A stretch of DNA of 64,000 bases from an uncultured Acidobacteriota bacterium (lineage in GTDB: Bacteria > Acidobacteriota > UBA6911 > RPQK01 > JAJDTT01). Within the stretch, counting starts at the first letter, position 1. Every line of letters begins with the position of its first letter. Below the pieces are notes generated by a model. It searched no databases and had not been told where the DNA came from. It saw nothing but the letters and a program-made list of their open reading frames with translations. Position numbers and translations under genes: made by a program. Location of the stretch: contig CATOST010000009.1 of NCBI GenBank assembly GCA_951812665.1, positions 62,001-126,000 of the forward strand, written 5' to 3'. Shown here in pieces: positions 8,992 through 18,800 of the stretch.

Positions 8992-10077
8992 TCACTCCCC
9001 ACCTCCGTTGACCCGAGGCAGGACTTCCTCCTTCAGGAGCCTCATGGACTCGACCCAGCGGTCCTTCGGGTCCCATTCGTGCCCCAGGACGAGGAGAACC
9101 CCAAACCCGCCCAATTCGTCCTGAAGCCGCTGGAGCTTCTCGGTGACGTCGTCGGGACTGCCCACGAGCCAGAGGTTGTCCAGCAGGTATTCCGGGGTCA
9201 CGTCCGAGTCGGGCATGTCGAGGTCGGTCTTCATCAGGTCGAGCATCTTGCACTTGGGCAGCAGGCGGAGGAAGTAGTCATCGAAGTCCCGCGCCATGGT
9301 CCCTTCCAGGACGCAACGTCTGGCTTCCTGTGTCGTATCCGCAACGAACACGTTGCGGGCCACCCGCCACTGGCTCCGGTCGGGAGACCGTCCGGTGGTG
9401 GCGGCTCCTTCCAATACCGCCTCCCAGTGGGACTTGAGGATCCGGGTCGGCACGATGTTGATGCTCATGGGAATCCAGCCCTGCTCTCCGGCCCGCACCA
9501 GCGTCCCGGATTTGACCGACACGCCAGCGACGCCGATGGGCGGGTGAGGTTTCTGGTAGGGCTTCAGGTGGAACCGGAGACCGATGTCCGATTCAGGCTC
9601 CGGCACGGTAAAACGCCAGTGCTTGTGTTCGTACAGGCCGGGCCGCGGATCTTCCCAGAGCTGGAGGACCAAGTCCACCGCGTCACGGGTCATCCCCCTC
9701 TGCTCTCCGGTCTTGGGATCGAACCCGAAGACCTCGAAGTCGCCTGGAAAACCACCCGATCCGACTCCCCAGTAAAATCTTCCGCGGCACATGTGATCCA
9801 ACTGGGCGATGCGGCTGGCAATGACGAAGGGGTTATGGTTGGGCATGCAGGTCACGCCGGTGCCCAGGATGATCTGCTCGGTCTGGGGGATGGCGCTGGC
9901 CAGCAGCAGGTCGGGAGCGGGGATGTTCTCCCAGACGCTGGTGAAGTGCTCGCCGAGCCAAGCCTCGTGAAACCCCAGTTGGTCCAGGGTGATGATCTGT
10001 TCCAGGTCGCTTTCCAGGGTCTCGGTGAAGTTCGACCCCGGCGGATGGAGGGGCATGGTGAAGAATCCCAGTTTCAT
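8992..10077 (-). CDS. LLM-class flavin-dependent oxidoreductase (luciferase-like)
   Basis: 361 residues, with AAGGAG before the ATG. A bacterial-luciferase TIM barrel is shown by LGFHEAWLGEHF near residues 35-46, ILGTGVTCMPNHNP, and GRFYWGVGSGGFPGDFEVFG. Members use reduced FMN (or F420) to oxygenate or reduce small organic substrates; the sequence resembles the limonene-monooxygenase branch, but the substrate cannot be read. It follows the amidohydrolase gene by 22 bp on the same strand, so the two are probably one operon. Confidence 0.88.
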   Translation of the reverse strand: MKLGFFTMPLHPPGSNFTETLESDLEQIITLDQLGFHEAWLGEHFTSVWENIPAPDLLLASAIPQTEQIILGTGVTCMPNHNPFVIASRIAQLDHMCRGRFYWGVGSGGFPGDFEVFGFDPKTGEQRGMTRDAVDLVLQLWEDPRPGLYEHKHWRFTVPEPESDIGLRFHLKPYQKPHPPIGVAGVSVKSGTLVRAGEQGWIPMSINIVPTRILKSHWEAVLEGAATTGRSPDRSQWRVARNVFVADTTQEARRCVLEGTMARDFDDYFLRLLPKCKMLDLMKTDLDMPDSDVTPEYLLDNLWLVGSPDDVTEKLQRLQDELGGFGVLLVLGHEWDPKDRWVESMRLLKEEVLPRVNGGGE

Positions 10078-10099
10078 GGCAGGTACTCCTTTTGCGGCC

Positions 10100-11113
10100 T
10101 CATTCTAGAGCCCCGGGCCGTCGACCGCTACTGCTTGCAGACTGAATGATTCCTGCGGAAGGACTGCGCCTGAAGAACAGCCGCTCGGCCGTTCCTGCCA
10201 GGATCTGCTGCTTGTCCGAGGAAGAGAGGAAATCGGCATGGTCCCGGATCAAGGCGACGGCGGCCTCGATGGTGTGACCGTTCCTGGTCTGCAGTGGAGC
10301 ATCGCTTTCCCACATGCACCGGTCGGGGCCGAACGCATCCACCAGCCGGCGAATCAGCGGGAGCATGTCCAGGTAGGGTGGCTGCTTCTTGCCCAAGGCA
10401 TAGAATGCGCCCAGTTTGAGCATGACCCGGGGGTGTCGCGCCATGCGGCACAGCGCCCGAGTCTCCTCTTCCACCCGATCGGCCTGCTTGCCGATCAGGC
10501 AAAAGTGGTCGATGATCACAGGAGTCTCGGGGAAGCGTCGGCACATGCGATCCAATTCGGGCAGGTCCGCCGGAGTCATGAGGAAGCTCAGGCAGAGGTC
10601 GTGCCGGGCTCCGGCGGCGAACATCTGGTCGAAGCCGGGGTGATCCATCCAGCGTTCTCCGTTTCCCAGGGCCGGACGCGTCGATCGGCCCCGGATCCGG
10701 AAAGCGTAGATGCCGCCTCGGGCCAGGGCTTTCATCGTCCCGTCGGGGCTGGGAAGGGAAACGTCGCTGACGGCGGGGACGATGCCGGTCCCGACGAACC
10801 GGGTGGGGTCGTTGGCGATGACGTCGAGGATGTAGCTGTGGTCGAGGCCGTAGCAGGTCATCTGGATCAGGTTGTAGCGGGTTACTCCCGCGCGGCTTCC
10901 CCGCTGGACCAGTTCCTGGACCGTGAAGCTGGGAAACCAGAGGTTTTCCCGGGTCAGGCCCGGCGCCAGAGGATACTTGTGGAGGTCCGGAGACCAGACG
11001 TGGGCATGGGCGTCGATCACGGCAGGTCCGGAGGGTGCGGCCCGGCCCCCGCGTCCGGCCGCCGCGGCCAGGGCCAAGCCGGACATCCAGCGGCGTCGGG
11101 TCAGGGTCTGCAT
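10100..11113 (-). CDS. Tat-exported amidohydrolase/lactonase (Amidohydro_2 type)
   Basis: 337 residues. N-terminal TRRRWMSGLALAAAA is a Tat signal. IDAHAHVWSP begins the metal-dependent TIM barrel (HxH), VIIDHFC supplies a later His, and WESDAP near the C-terminus is the conserved Asp motif. The family includes L-fuconolactone and L-rhamnono-lactone hydrolases as well as decarboxylases. Given the dehydratases nearby, a sugar-lactonase role is reasonable. Divergent from the ManD-like gene, with 100 bp between the starts. Confidence 0.82.
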   Translation of the reverse strand: MQTLTRRRWMSGLALAAAAGRGGRAAPSGPAVIDAHAHVWSPDLHKYPLAPGLTRENLWFPSFTVQELVQRGSRAGVTRYNLIQMTCYGLDHSYILDVIANDPTRFVGTGIVPAVSDVSLPSPDGTMKALARGGIYAFRIRGRSTRPALGNGERWMDHPGFDQMFAAGARHDLCLSFLMTPADLPELDRMCRRFPETPVIIDHFCLIGKQADRVEEETRALCRMARHPRVMLKLGAFYALGKKQPPYLDMLPLIRRLVDAFGPDRCMWESDAPLQTRNGHTIEAAVALIRDHADFLSSSDKQQILAGTAERLFFRRSPSAGIIQSASSSGRRPGALE

Positions 11114-11213
11114 GCGTCGCTCGTTCGGCGTGGGATCTGCCGCATCGTGCTCCGGCCCAGTCTACTACGGCCCGAGGATTGAGAAGCGTGTGTTGACAGG
11201 AAGGAAAAGGAAA

Positions 11214-12560
11214 ATGCACAGACGTGGACTTCTGGGCGGCTTGGCTGCCGGCGCTCTATCGGGCGTCATCTCCCCGAAAGAACTCGAAGCCCGGGCGCTG
11301 GTGGAGAAGAGGACGCGGGGAATGCCTCCTCCCCGGATCCGGGACATCCAGGTCATCGCCACCGCTCCGAGAGGCCTGCGCCTGGCGGTCGTGAAGGTAC
11401 TCACCGACCAGGATGGCCTCTACGGCTACGGATGCGCCACCTTCACCCAGCGGGCCGACCTGGTGGTTCCGGCGGTGGAGAATTACCTGAAGCCGTTTCT
11501 GGTGGGCAAGCCGGCCGATCGGATCGATGACACCTGGCAGGCCTGCTACAATAGCTCCTATTGGCGGAACGGCCCGGTCTTGAACAATGCCATCAGTGGA
11601 GTGGACATGGCCCTCTGGGACATCAAGGGGCGTCAAGCCGGGCTGCCGGTCTATCAGCTTCTGGGTGGAAAATGCCGGGAAGCGGCCGACTGTTACCGGC
11701 ATGCCAGCGGAGCCGAGATCGGCCAGGTCATCGAAATGGCCCGGTCCTACATGGAGGATGGCGTTCGCCACGTCCGGGTGCAGGTCGGTGTGCCGGGAAT
11801 GTCGGGCTACGGAGGCGGCGGCGGAGGCCGCTCGGCGGAAAAGCTGCACCAGGATCCGGTTTTCGAACCGGCCCCGTATATACGCCGGATCCTGGCCCTG
11901 TTCGAGGAGTGCCGGAAACAACTGGGGGACGAGGTGGAACTGCTCCACGACGTGCACGAGCGGATCACCCCCACCCAGGCGCTCCAACTCTGCAAGGACG
12001 TGGAGCCGTTTCGCCTCTTCTTTCTGGAGGACCCCCTCTCTCCCGAGGACATCGCCTATTTCCGGTTGATCCGGAACCACTCGACGACCCCCATTGCCAT
12101 GGGAGAGCTCTTCAACAGCCCCCACGAGTGGATCCCCCTGATTTCGGAAAGGCTCTTCGACTACATCCGCATTCATATCTCCCAAGCCGGTGGGCTGACC
12201 CCCTGCCGTAAGATCGCGGCCCTGGGGGAACTCTTCGGCGTGCGCACCGCCTGGCACGGGCCCGGCGACGTCTCACCCGTCGGACATGCCGCCAACGTCG
12301 CCCTGGATCTGGCCTGCCACAACTTTGGGATCCAGGAGTTCTCCGGGTTCTCGGAGCGGGAGCTGGAAGTGTTCCACGGTTGTCCCGAATACCGCAACGG
12401 ATACCTGTTCGCCAGCGAGAAACCCGGCTGGGGTATCGAGGTGGACGAAGCGGCGGCGCGCAAGTACCCCTTCGGAAGCTTCGAGTCGGGAGAGAGAAAG
12501 GAGTACAACGGCGGCTGGGGCGTGATCCGGCGGCGGGACGGAACCGTGATCAAGCAGTGA
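11214..12560 (+). CDS. ManD-type enolase-superfamily dehydratase, exported
   Basis: 448 residues from ATG 11214, chosen because AAGGAAAAGG precedes it and it opens with a Tat-like MHRRGLLGGLAAGAL. Domain order is that of mandelate-racemase/D-mannonate dehydratase proteins: N-terminal capping domain, then the barrel with LHDVHERITP (about 245), EDPLSPED (about 272), MGELFN, and HGPGDVSPVGHAANVA near the C-terminus. These give the metal-ligating acids and the His acid/base of the ManD subgroup. A Gly-rich insert (YGGGGGGRSAEK) is typical of ManD. D-mannonate or D-gluconate dehydration is the family reaction; export is unusual and rests on the signal. Confidence 0.85.
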   Translation: MHRRGLLGGLAAGALSGVISPKELEARALVEKRTRGMPPPRIRDIQVIATAPRGLRLAVVKVLTDQDGLYGYGCATFTQRADLVVPAVENYLKPFLVGKPADRIDDTWQACYNSSYWRNGPVLNNAISGVDMALWDIKGRQAGLPVYQLLGGKCREAADCYRHASGAEIGQVIEMARSYMEDGVRHVRVQVGVPGMSGYGGGGGGRSAEKLHQDPVFEPAPYIRRILALFEECRKQLGDEVELLHDVHERITPTQALQLCKDVEPFRLFFLEDPLSPEDIAYFRLIRNHSTTPIAMGELFNSPHEWIPLISERLFDYIRIHISQAGGLTPCRKIAALGELFGVRTAWHGPGDVSPVGHAANVALDLACHNFGIQEFSGFSERELEVFHGCPEYRNGYLFASEKPGWGIEVDEAAARKYPFGSFESGERKEYNGGWGVIRRRDGTVIKQ

Positions 12561-12612
12561 TGCCGGTTCGCACCGGTACGCCGGCCCAGGAGCCGGCAGT
12601 TCTGAGAACGAA

Positions 12613-13755
12613 CTAACCTGGCTTCGCGAAGGTCAGAACCCGGCGCGGGTTCTCCACCATGATCTGATGGAGGGCCTCCTCCGGAGCCCCCAGGCGCCTC
12701 AACTCAGGCAGGACGAACTCCATCACGAAGGAAAATCCCATGCCTCCGTAGGTCTTCATCATGGTCTTGGTGCAGACGTCCTGCGAGAGGAGCAGCCGGT
12801 CCGCATATCCGTCCCGGATCAGTTGGACGATGGACCGGACCGTGTCGTAGTCGTGGACCCGGCCCAGCCGGGGAATTACCTCGCCCATAAGGTCGAATTG
12901 GATATAGACTCCCCGCTCCAGCAGGCGTTTCATGTAGGGGATCTGGGTGGCGATGTGGTTGGAGTGTCCGATGATGACCCGGTTCAGATCGGCGCCCTCC
13001 GCCTCCACCATGTCCAGGACGGTGAATTTTCCCTCGCCCCGGCCGGCATGGTGAAAGGAAATGGCGGCTCCGGTGGCCCGGCTGGCGCGGGCGGCGGCAC
13101 GGGTGCTCTTGAGCTCATTCGGATTGAGTTCCGTTCCCACGCCCACTTCACCGATGATGCCGGACCGGACCGCCGTGCCCTCGGCTCCGACGGTGATGTC
13201 CTTGATGATGATTTCGGTCAGTTCCTCCACCGTCCGGGAACCCATGTCGGCTGGGTGGAATGAGTGGGTGTACCAACCGGCACCCATGACGATGTGGAGT
13301 CCGGTGGCGTTGGAGACCTGGAGCAGACCCGTAGGGTCGCGCCCCAGTCCGATGCTGGTGCAGTCCACGATCCCGCTGCCCCCCCAGCGCTTGAACTCCA
13401 GGACTTCGCGGATGGCCACGTCCACGTCGCCCAACAACATGTTGTCTTCGTTGGGCGAGACCCAGGAGCGAAGCCGGCTCAGATTCCGGAGGGAAACCGG
13501 TTTTTTGTAGTACGCCGCTTCAGTGGCTGTGAGCCCCTCCTTCGGCTTCCCGCGATAGTCGAGCAGCACGTGCTCGTGCATGATGGTGGGACCCACCTCG
13601 GCTGGATCGACGGGGCCCCTCACCGTCAGGATCTTTCCCGAAATGTCGGGAATGGCGTGACCGGCGCCACCGGCCACGGGAGCCCAGATCAATCCGGCAG
13701 CCACGAGTAGCCCGGCCACGAGCAAGAGTCGTCCTTGGAAAAGGGTCATAAGCAA
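12613..13755 (-). CDS. Phosphotriesterase-family metal hydrolase/lactonase, exported
   Basis: 380 residues with an N-terminal hydrophobic signal (residues 5-28). HEH at 60-62 is the first metal pair. GEVGVG, ISFHHAG, IIGHSNHI and LLSQDVC follow in the order of the remaining ligands of the phosphotriesterase barrel. Most members without a pesticide history are lactonases. It lies between two enolase-superfamily dehydratases, supporting a lactone substrate. Confidence 0.85.
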   Translation of the reverse strand: MLMTLFQGRLLLVAGLLVAAGLIWAPVAGGAGHAIPDISGKILTVRGPVDPAEVGPTIMHEHVLLDYRGKPKEGLTATEAAYYKKPVSLRNLSRLRSWVSPNEDNMLLGDVDVAIREVLEFKRWGGSGIVDCTSIGLGRDPTGLLQVSNATGLHIVMGAGWYTHSFHPADMGSRTVEELTEIIIKDITVGAEGTAVRSGIIGEVGVGTELNPNELKSTRAAARASRATGAAISFHHAGRGEGKFTVLDMVEAEGADLNRVIIGHSNHIATQIPYMKRLLERGVYIQFDLMGEVIPRLGRVHDYDTVRSIVQLIRDGYADRLLLSQDVCTKTMMKTYGGMGFSFVMEFVLPELRRLGAPEEALHQIMVENPRRVLTFAKPG

Positions 13756-14146
13756 CCTTCCTCAGTTTGGCTGAATCGTAGAATCCCGCAGAACAAGTAT
13801 CAAGCGACATAGGACCTGGACTTCCCCCAAATTTTTCAAGGTCGGGAGAACAAGGGAAGCAGGTTCAGGCGAGGATCGGGTCGAGGCGGTGCAATTCCCG
13901 TGTTTCGGCCAAACAAGAGCTGCTTGATCCCATCCGCAATGGCGTAGAAATGGAACTCGTTATGTGGTTAGCCACATATTATGCGGGAGAACCGCACGTG
14001 CGGTTCGGAGGGAGGGGAGCCGGGTAACCGTGCTTCCCTCCCCCTATCGCCGGACCCGATCCCCAACTGCGCCGATCGTGTTGACTCCTGACTCGATAGC
14101 CATTTAACATCCAGCTGCAAACGACAATTTCCCACTTCTATACCTG
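13756..14146. other. 391-bp intergenic region with a group II intron remnant
   Basis: No gene is visible. The stretch 13756-13920 holds nothing recognisable. From about 13960 it carries the 3' end of a group II intron (separate entry), followed by about 100 bp up to the next start. Confidence 0.5.
13960..14048 (+). mobile_element. Group II intron 3' end (domains V-VI), remnant
   Basis: ATGCGG-GAGA-ACCGCA (13981-13996) is a GNRA-capped stem continuing as CGTGCGGTTC to 14006, matching the 3' half of domain V. GGAGGGAGGGGAGC and GCTTCCCTCCCCC (14007-14044) pair as a domain VI-like hairpin ending in CTATC, as bacterial introns do. The 5' half of domain V is degenerate and no reverse transcriptase frame is present, so this is a dead remnant. 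Confidence 0.6.
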
Positions 14147-15424
14147 ATGGATCGCCGCAATTTCTTACAGGCAGGCTTGATGAGTTCGATCAGCACTGCC
14201 GCGCTCTGGGCCCAGAAAAAGGAAGGCGTCATGCCAACTACTCCTTCGCCGCCGTTCTCCGAGGAACGAAGCAAGCTGAAGATCACCGGTGTCCGTATGG
14301 TTCGCCCCAGGCCAAGACGACCGCTGCCCACCTACAAACCAGCTCCCGGCTCCTGGTCGACAGGTAACGTCGAAGTGGCGAATCCGATGTCTATCTATCC
14401 TGAATACAAGGCTCGTCGATCACTGTTCATGGCCCCGGATCTGGGGCCGTCGGCAGTAGAAATCACGACGGACAAGGGAGTTCGAGGGATTGGTTATGGG
14501 GGGCCAGGTGCGGGTTTTGTGATTGAGAAACACCTGGCTCAATTACTGATCGACGAAGATCCGTTCAACCTGGAGCGACTTTGGGACATCATGTGGCGCT
14601 CGACGCTCTACTACGGTCGCAAGGGAATGGTGGTGCACGCCATCAGCGCGGTAGACAACGCCCTTTGGGACCTCGTCGGTAACGCCCTGAAGATGCCCGT
14701 GTACCAACTCCTGGGAGGAGAAACCAAGTCACGCATTCCGAGTTATTGCACCGGTAACGACCTGGAACAGCACATCGAGTTTGGTTACACCAAGCTCAAG
14801 CTCGCGGTCCCCTACGGGCCGGCGGACGGCCTTCAGGGAATGAAGAAGAACGTGGAGTTGGTAGAGCGGGCGCGCAAGCTCCTGGGACCCAGTGGCGAGA
14901 TCATGCTCGACTGCTGGATGGCCCTCACCGAACGTTACACGCTCGAATTCGCCGAAGCCCTGGAGCCCTACCGTGTGTATTGGATGGAGGAGTGCTTGCC
15001 ACCCGACAACTACGCCGGCTTTGGACGCCTCAATGCTCAAATCAGCTCGACACGGATGGCCACCGGGGAACACGAGTACACACGCTACGGCTTCCAATTG
15101 CTTTTGGAATACCAGGGGGCCGACATCTGGCAGCCGGATATGAACTGGTGTGGGGGGCTGACCGAATTGCGTCGAATCGGAGCCCTGGCTGCGGCCCACG
15201 ACATTCCCGTTATTCCTCACGGTGGCTGGCGTGGAGGTGGTCCCCACTACATCATGGCCACGCCCAACAGCCCTTGGTGCGAGATGTTCATGCCCCCACC
15301 CGGTGGCCCTGATGAGGTCTACCAGCGATTCGAGGAAGAGAACAACATCAGCCGCGGCCCCGAGGGAATCTACATGCGACCCTCAGATCGGCCGGGTTTC
15401 GGATGGGACCTGGTTGTGGATTGA
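14147..15424 (+). CDS. L-rhamnonate dehydratase-like enolase-superfamily enzyme
   Basis: 425 residues with Tat-like MDRRNFLQAG and a following hydrophobic stretch. Barrel motifs: KLAVPYGPADG (about 222), IMLDCWM (about 248) with the first metal Asp, WMEECL (about 280), TGEHEYT (about 307) and PHGGWRGGG (about 361), closely matching the rhamnonate dehydratase subgroup, which converts L-rhamnonate to 2-keto-3-deoxy-L-rhamnonate. Wobble positions look less GC-rich than neighbouring genes, and an intron remnant lies just upstream, so recent acquisition is possible. Confidence 0.8.
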   Translation: MDRRNFLQAGLMSSISTAALWAQKKEGVMPTTPSPPFSEERSKLKITGVRMVRPRPRRPLPTYKPAPGSWSTGNVEVANPMSIYPEYKARRSLFMAPDLGPSAVEITTDKGVRGIGYGGPGAGFVIEKHLAQLLIDEDPFNLERLWDIMWRSTLYYGRKGMVVHAISAVDNALWDLVGNALKMPVYQLLGGETKSRIPSYCTGNDLEQHIEFGYTKLKLAVPYGPADGLQGMKKNVELVERARKLLGPSGEIMLDCWMALTERYTLEFAEALEPYRVYWMEECLPPDNYAGFGRLNAQISSTRMATGEHEYTRYGFQLLLEYQGADIWQPDMNWCGGLTELRRIGALAAAHDIPVIPHGGWRGGGPHYIMATPNSPWCEMFMPPPGGPDEVYQRFEEENNISRGPEGIYMRPSDRPGFGWDLVVD

Positions 15425-15829
<405 letters not shown>

Positions 15830-18800
15830 ATGAAGAAAATCTGGGTTCCCTTGTTCGTTTTGTTGCTGTTGCCCGCCTCCTATTCGGAGCAGAGACCCGC
15901 TGAGCGGTTGGAGACCGCTCAGCCCCCGTTCGATGATTCGATCGCACATCAGACGCAAGACCCGGCGGAGACGGTCCTCTACTTCCCCGACTATGTGGAC
16001 GGTGGCGGCTGGTCTGTCCAGTTGGCGCTCAGCAACGTCGACCCGGACACGGCCGCCGAGGTCGCGGTTGAAGTCTACGACCAAGATGGCGGGTCGATCC
16101 TGGATCTGTTCGGTTCCGGATCGGCGTTGGAGATCCCGCCCCTGGGCAGCCGGGTGTTGAGAAGCTCGGGAACGGGGGCGATTCGGCGCGGCTGGATCCA
16201 GGTTCGGACCGGTACGGATTCGGTCAGTGGCCTGTTGACCTACAAGGAGGGGACGACGGGAATCGAGGTGAGCGTGGAACCGGCCGAGCTGGGCGGCCGG
16301 TTCGCCCTGTTCGTCGAGGAGTCGGCCGAGGTGGGCGCCGGCGTGGCGGTCTTCAAGTCGCAGGCCTCGCCCAGCATCCAGCTCCGAGTCCGCGACGACG
16401 AGGGGAACGACCCCCTGGAAGGAGCGTTCGTCTCCCAGGGAAACTTTCACCAAAACGCGCTCACGCTTCCGGAATGGTTCGACGCGGAAGGGATCGACAA
16501 GGGATTCCTGCGCGACTTCCGGGGTCTCCTGTTCCTGCGGACCGGGGACGAATCGCCTTTCGCCCCGCTGGGGTTGCGGTTCGGCAAGAGAAACCAATCG
16601 CTTTCGTCGGTTCCCGCCATTCGGGATGAGACTCCGGAGCCGGCGGAGACGACCCTGTACTTCCCGGACTACGTAGACGGAAGCGGCTGGTCCGTGCAGC
16701 TGGCGCTGAGCAACGTCGACGCGGAGACCGCCGCCGAGGTCCGCGTGGAGGTGTTCGACCAAGCTGGCAAGATGGTCTCGGACCTTTTCGATTCTGCATC
16801 GTCGATCGAGATCCCGTCGCTGGGCAGCCGGGTGCTGCGGAGCGCGGGCGCGGGGGCGATCCGGCGGGGCTGGATCGAGGTGGAGTCCGATTCGGCGGCG
16901 GTCAGCGGGCTGTTGACCTACCGGCAGGCGGAGACGGGCGTCGAGGTCAGTGTGAAACCGGTAGAGCTGGGCAATCAGTTCGCCCTGTTCGTAGAGGAAT
17001 CGTCGACGATCGGCGCCGGCGTGGCCATTTTCAAACCGGACGCCTCGCCGAAGGTCGAGCTGCGGATTCGGGACGAAGAGGGGAACGACCCGTTGAACGG
17101 TGTGTTCATCCCCCGGGGCGACTTCCACCAAGATGCGCTCACGCTGCCGGAATGGCTCGCCGTGGTGAATGCGGGATTCCTGAGCGACTTCCGGGGGCTG
17201 CTGTTCATACGATCGGAGGACGATTCGCAATTCGCCCCGCTGGGCTTGCGGTTCGGGAAGACGAACTCATCGCTCTCGTCGGTGCCGGCGATCCGGATCA
17301 GGGACGAAGGCGGGACTGGCGGCCAGGCTCCTGCGCCGACAGTGACGCTGTCGGTTGCTCCGAGCTTGATCAATCTGGGCGAGAGCGCCACGTTGACGTG
17401 GTCCTCGACGAATGCGGAGAGCGTGGAGATCACACCGGACCTCGGCGCAGTCCCGGCAGCGGGCTCGCGAAAGGTGTCACCGCGCACCACGACGACGTAC
17501 CGAATCACGGTGCGCGGCGCCGACGGCCAGACGCGGACGGCATCCGTAACGGTCAGAGTGGCTGTAATAGTGGTCTCCCAGCGGGACGCGCTGACGGCGC
17601 TCTACCAATCCACCGGCGGGCCCGATTGGTTTGACAGCGGGAACTGGGGGACCAGCCGGCCTCTCAGGGATTGGCATGGAGTCACCGTCGATACCCGCGG
17701 GCGCGTGACGGAGTTGCATCTCTATCGCAATAATCTGGGCGGGCCCATCCCGCCCGAACTCGGTGGCCTCACAAGTCTGAGGGAACTGAATCTCGGAGAT
17801 AACGGCCTCACGGGACCGATCCCGTCCGAGCTCGGCAACCTCACAAACCTGACGAGGTTGCGTCTCCTCGACAACCATCTCACGGGACCGATCCCGCCCG
17901 AACTCGGCAACCTCACAAGCCTGAGGACGCTGGACCTCGAGGAAAACCGCCTCACGGGACCGATTCCGCCCGAGCTTGGCAACCTCACAAACCTGAGCGA
18001 TATGCTTCTCGGGAGGAACGGCCTCGCGGGATCGATCCCGCCCGAAATCGGCGACCTCACAAACCTGACGGAACTGCGGCTCGACGGAAACGATCTGACG
18101 GGGCCGATCCCGCCCGAACTCGGCAACCTGACCCGCCTGACGGAACTGCGGCTCGAAGAGAACCATCTCGCGGGGCCGATCCCGCCCGAGCTCGGCAATC
18201 TGACGCGCCTGAGGGAACTGCCGCTTGCGGGGAACCAGCTCACGGGACCGATCCCGCCCGAGCTCGGCAACCTGACCCGCCTGACGGAGCTGAATCTCGG
18301 GCAGAACAAACTCACGGGGCCGATCCCTCCTGAACTGGGCAACCTCACGCGCCTGACGGAACTGAATCTCTCGGGGAACTCCGGCATGGGGGGGATCCTT
18401 CCAATCGAATTGACTGGTCTTGGCCGGCTCGAAACGCTATTGGCAGGCGAAACGGATCTTTGCGCACCCTCGAATCCCGACTTCCAGGCTTGGCTCGGAG
18501 GCATCTACCGGCTGCGGGTTGCGACTTGTGTGAGTGATTTCGCTACCTTTGCATACCTCACCCAGGCGGTGCAATCACGGGAGTACCCGGTTCCGCTGGT
18601 CGCCGGAGAGGAGGCGCTGCTGCGGGTTTTCGTCACCGCCGCGAGTCCCACGATGGCGGGCATCCCTCCCGTGCGAGCCCGGTTCTACGTGGACGGAACC
18701 GAGATCCACGTGGCCGACATTCCGGCGCGTACGGCGTCCCTCCCGACCGAGGTCTACGAAGGAGATCTATCACGATCGTCCAACGCCGAGATCCCCGGCG

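Noticed and set aside
17705-18420. Regular DNA repeats that could suggest a CRISPR array
   Set aside because: Units are 72 bp with no unique spacers and stay in frame, encoding leucine-rich repeats.
17722-18504. Minus-strand 260-codon frame with SSGGIGPV repeats
   Set aside because: It is the antisense of the LRR array; its periodicity is copied from the real gene.
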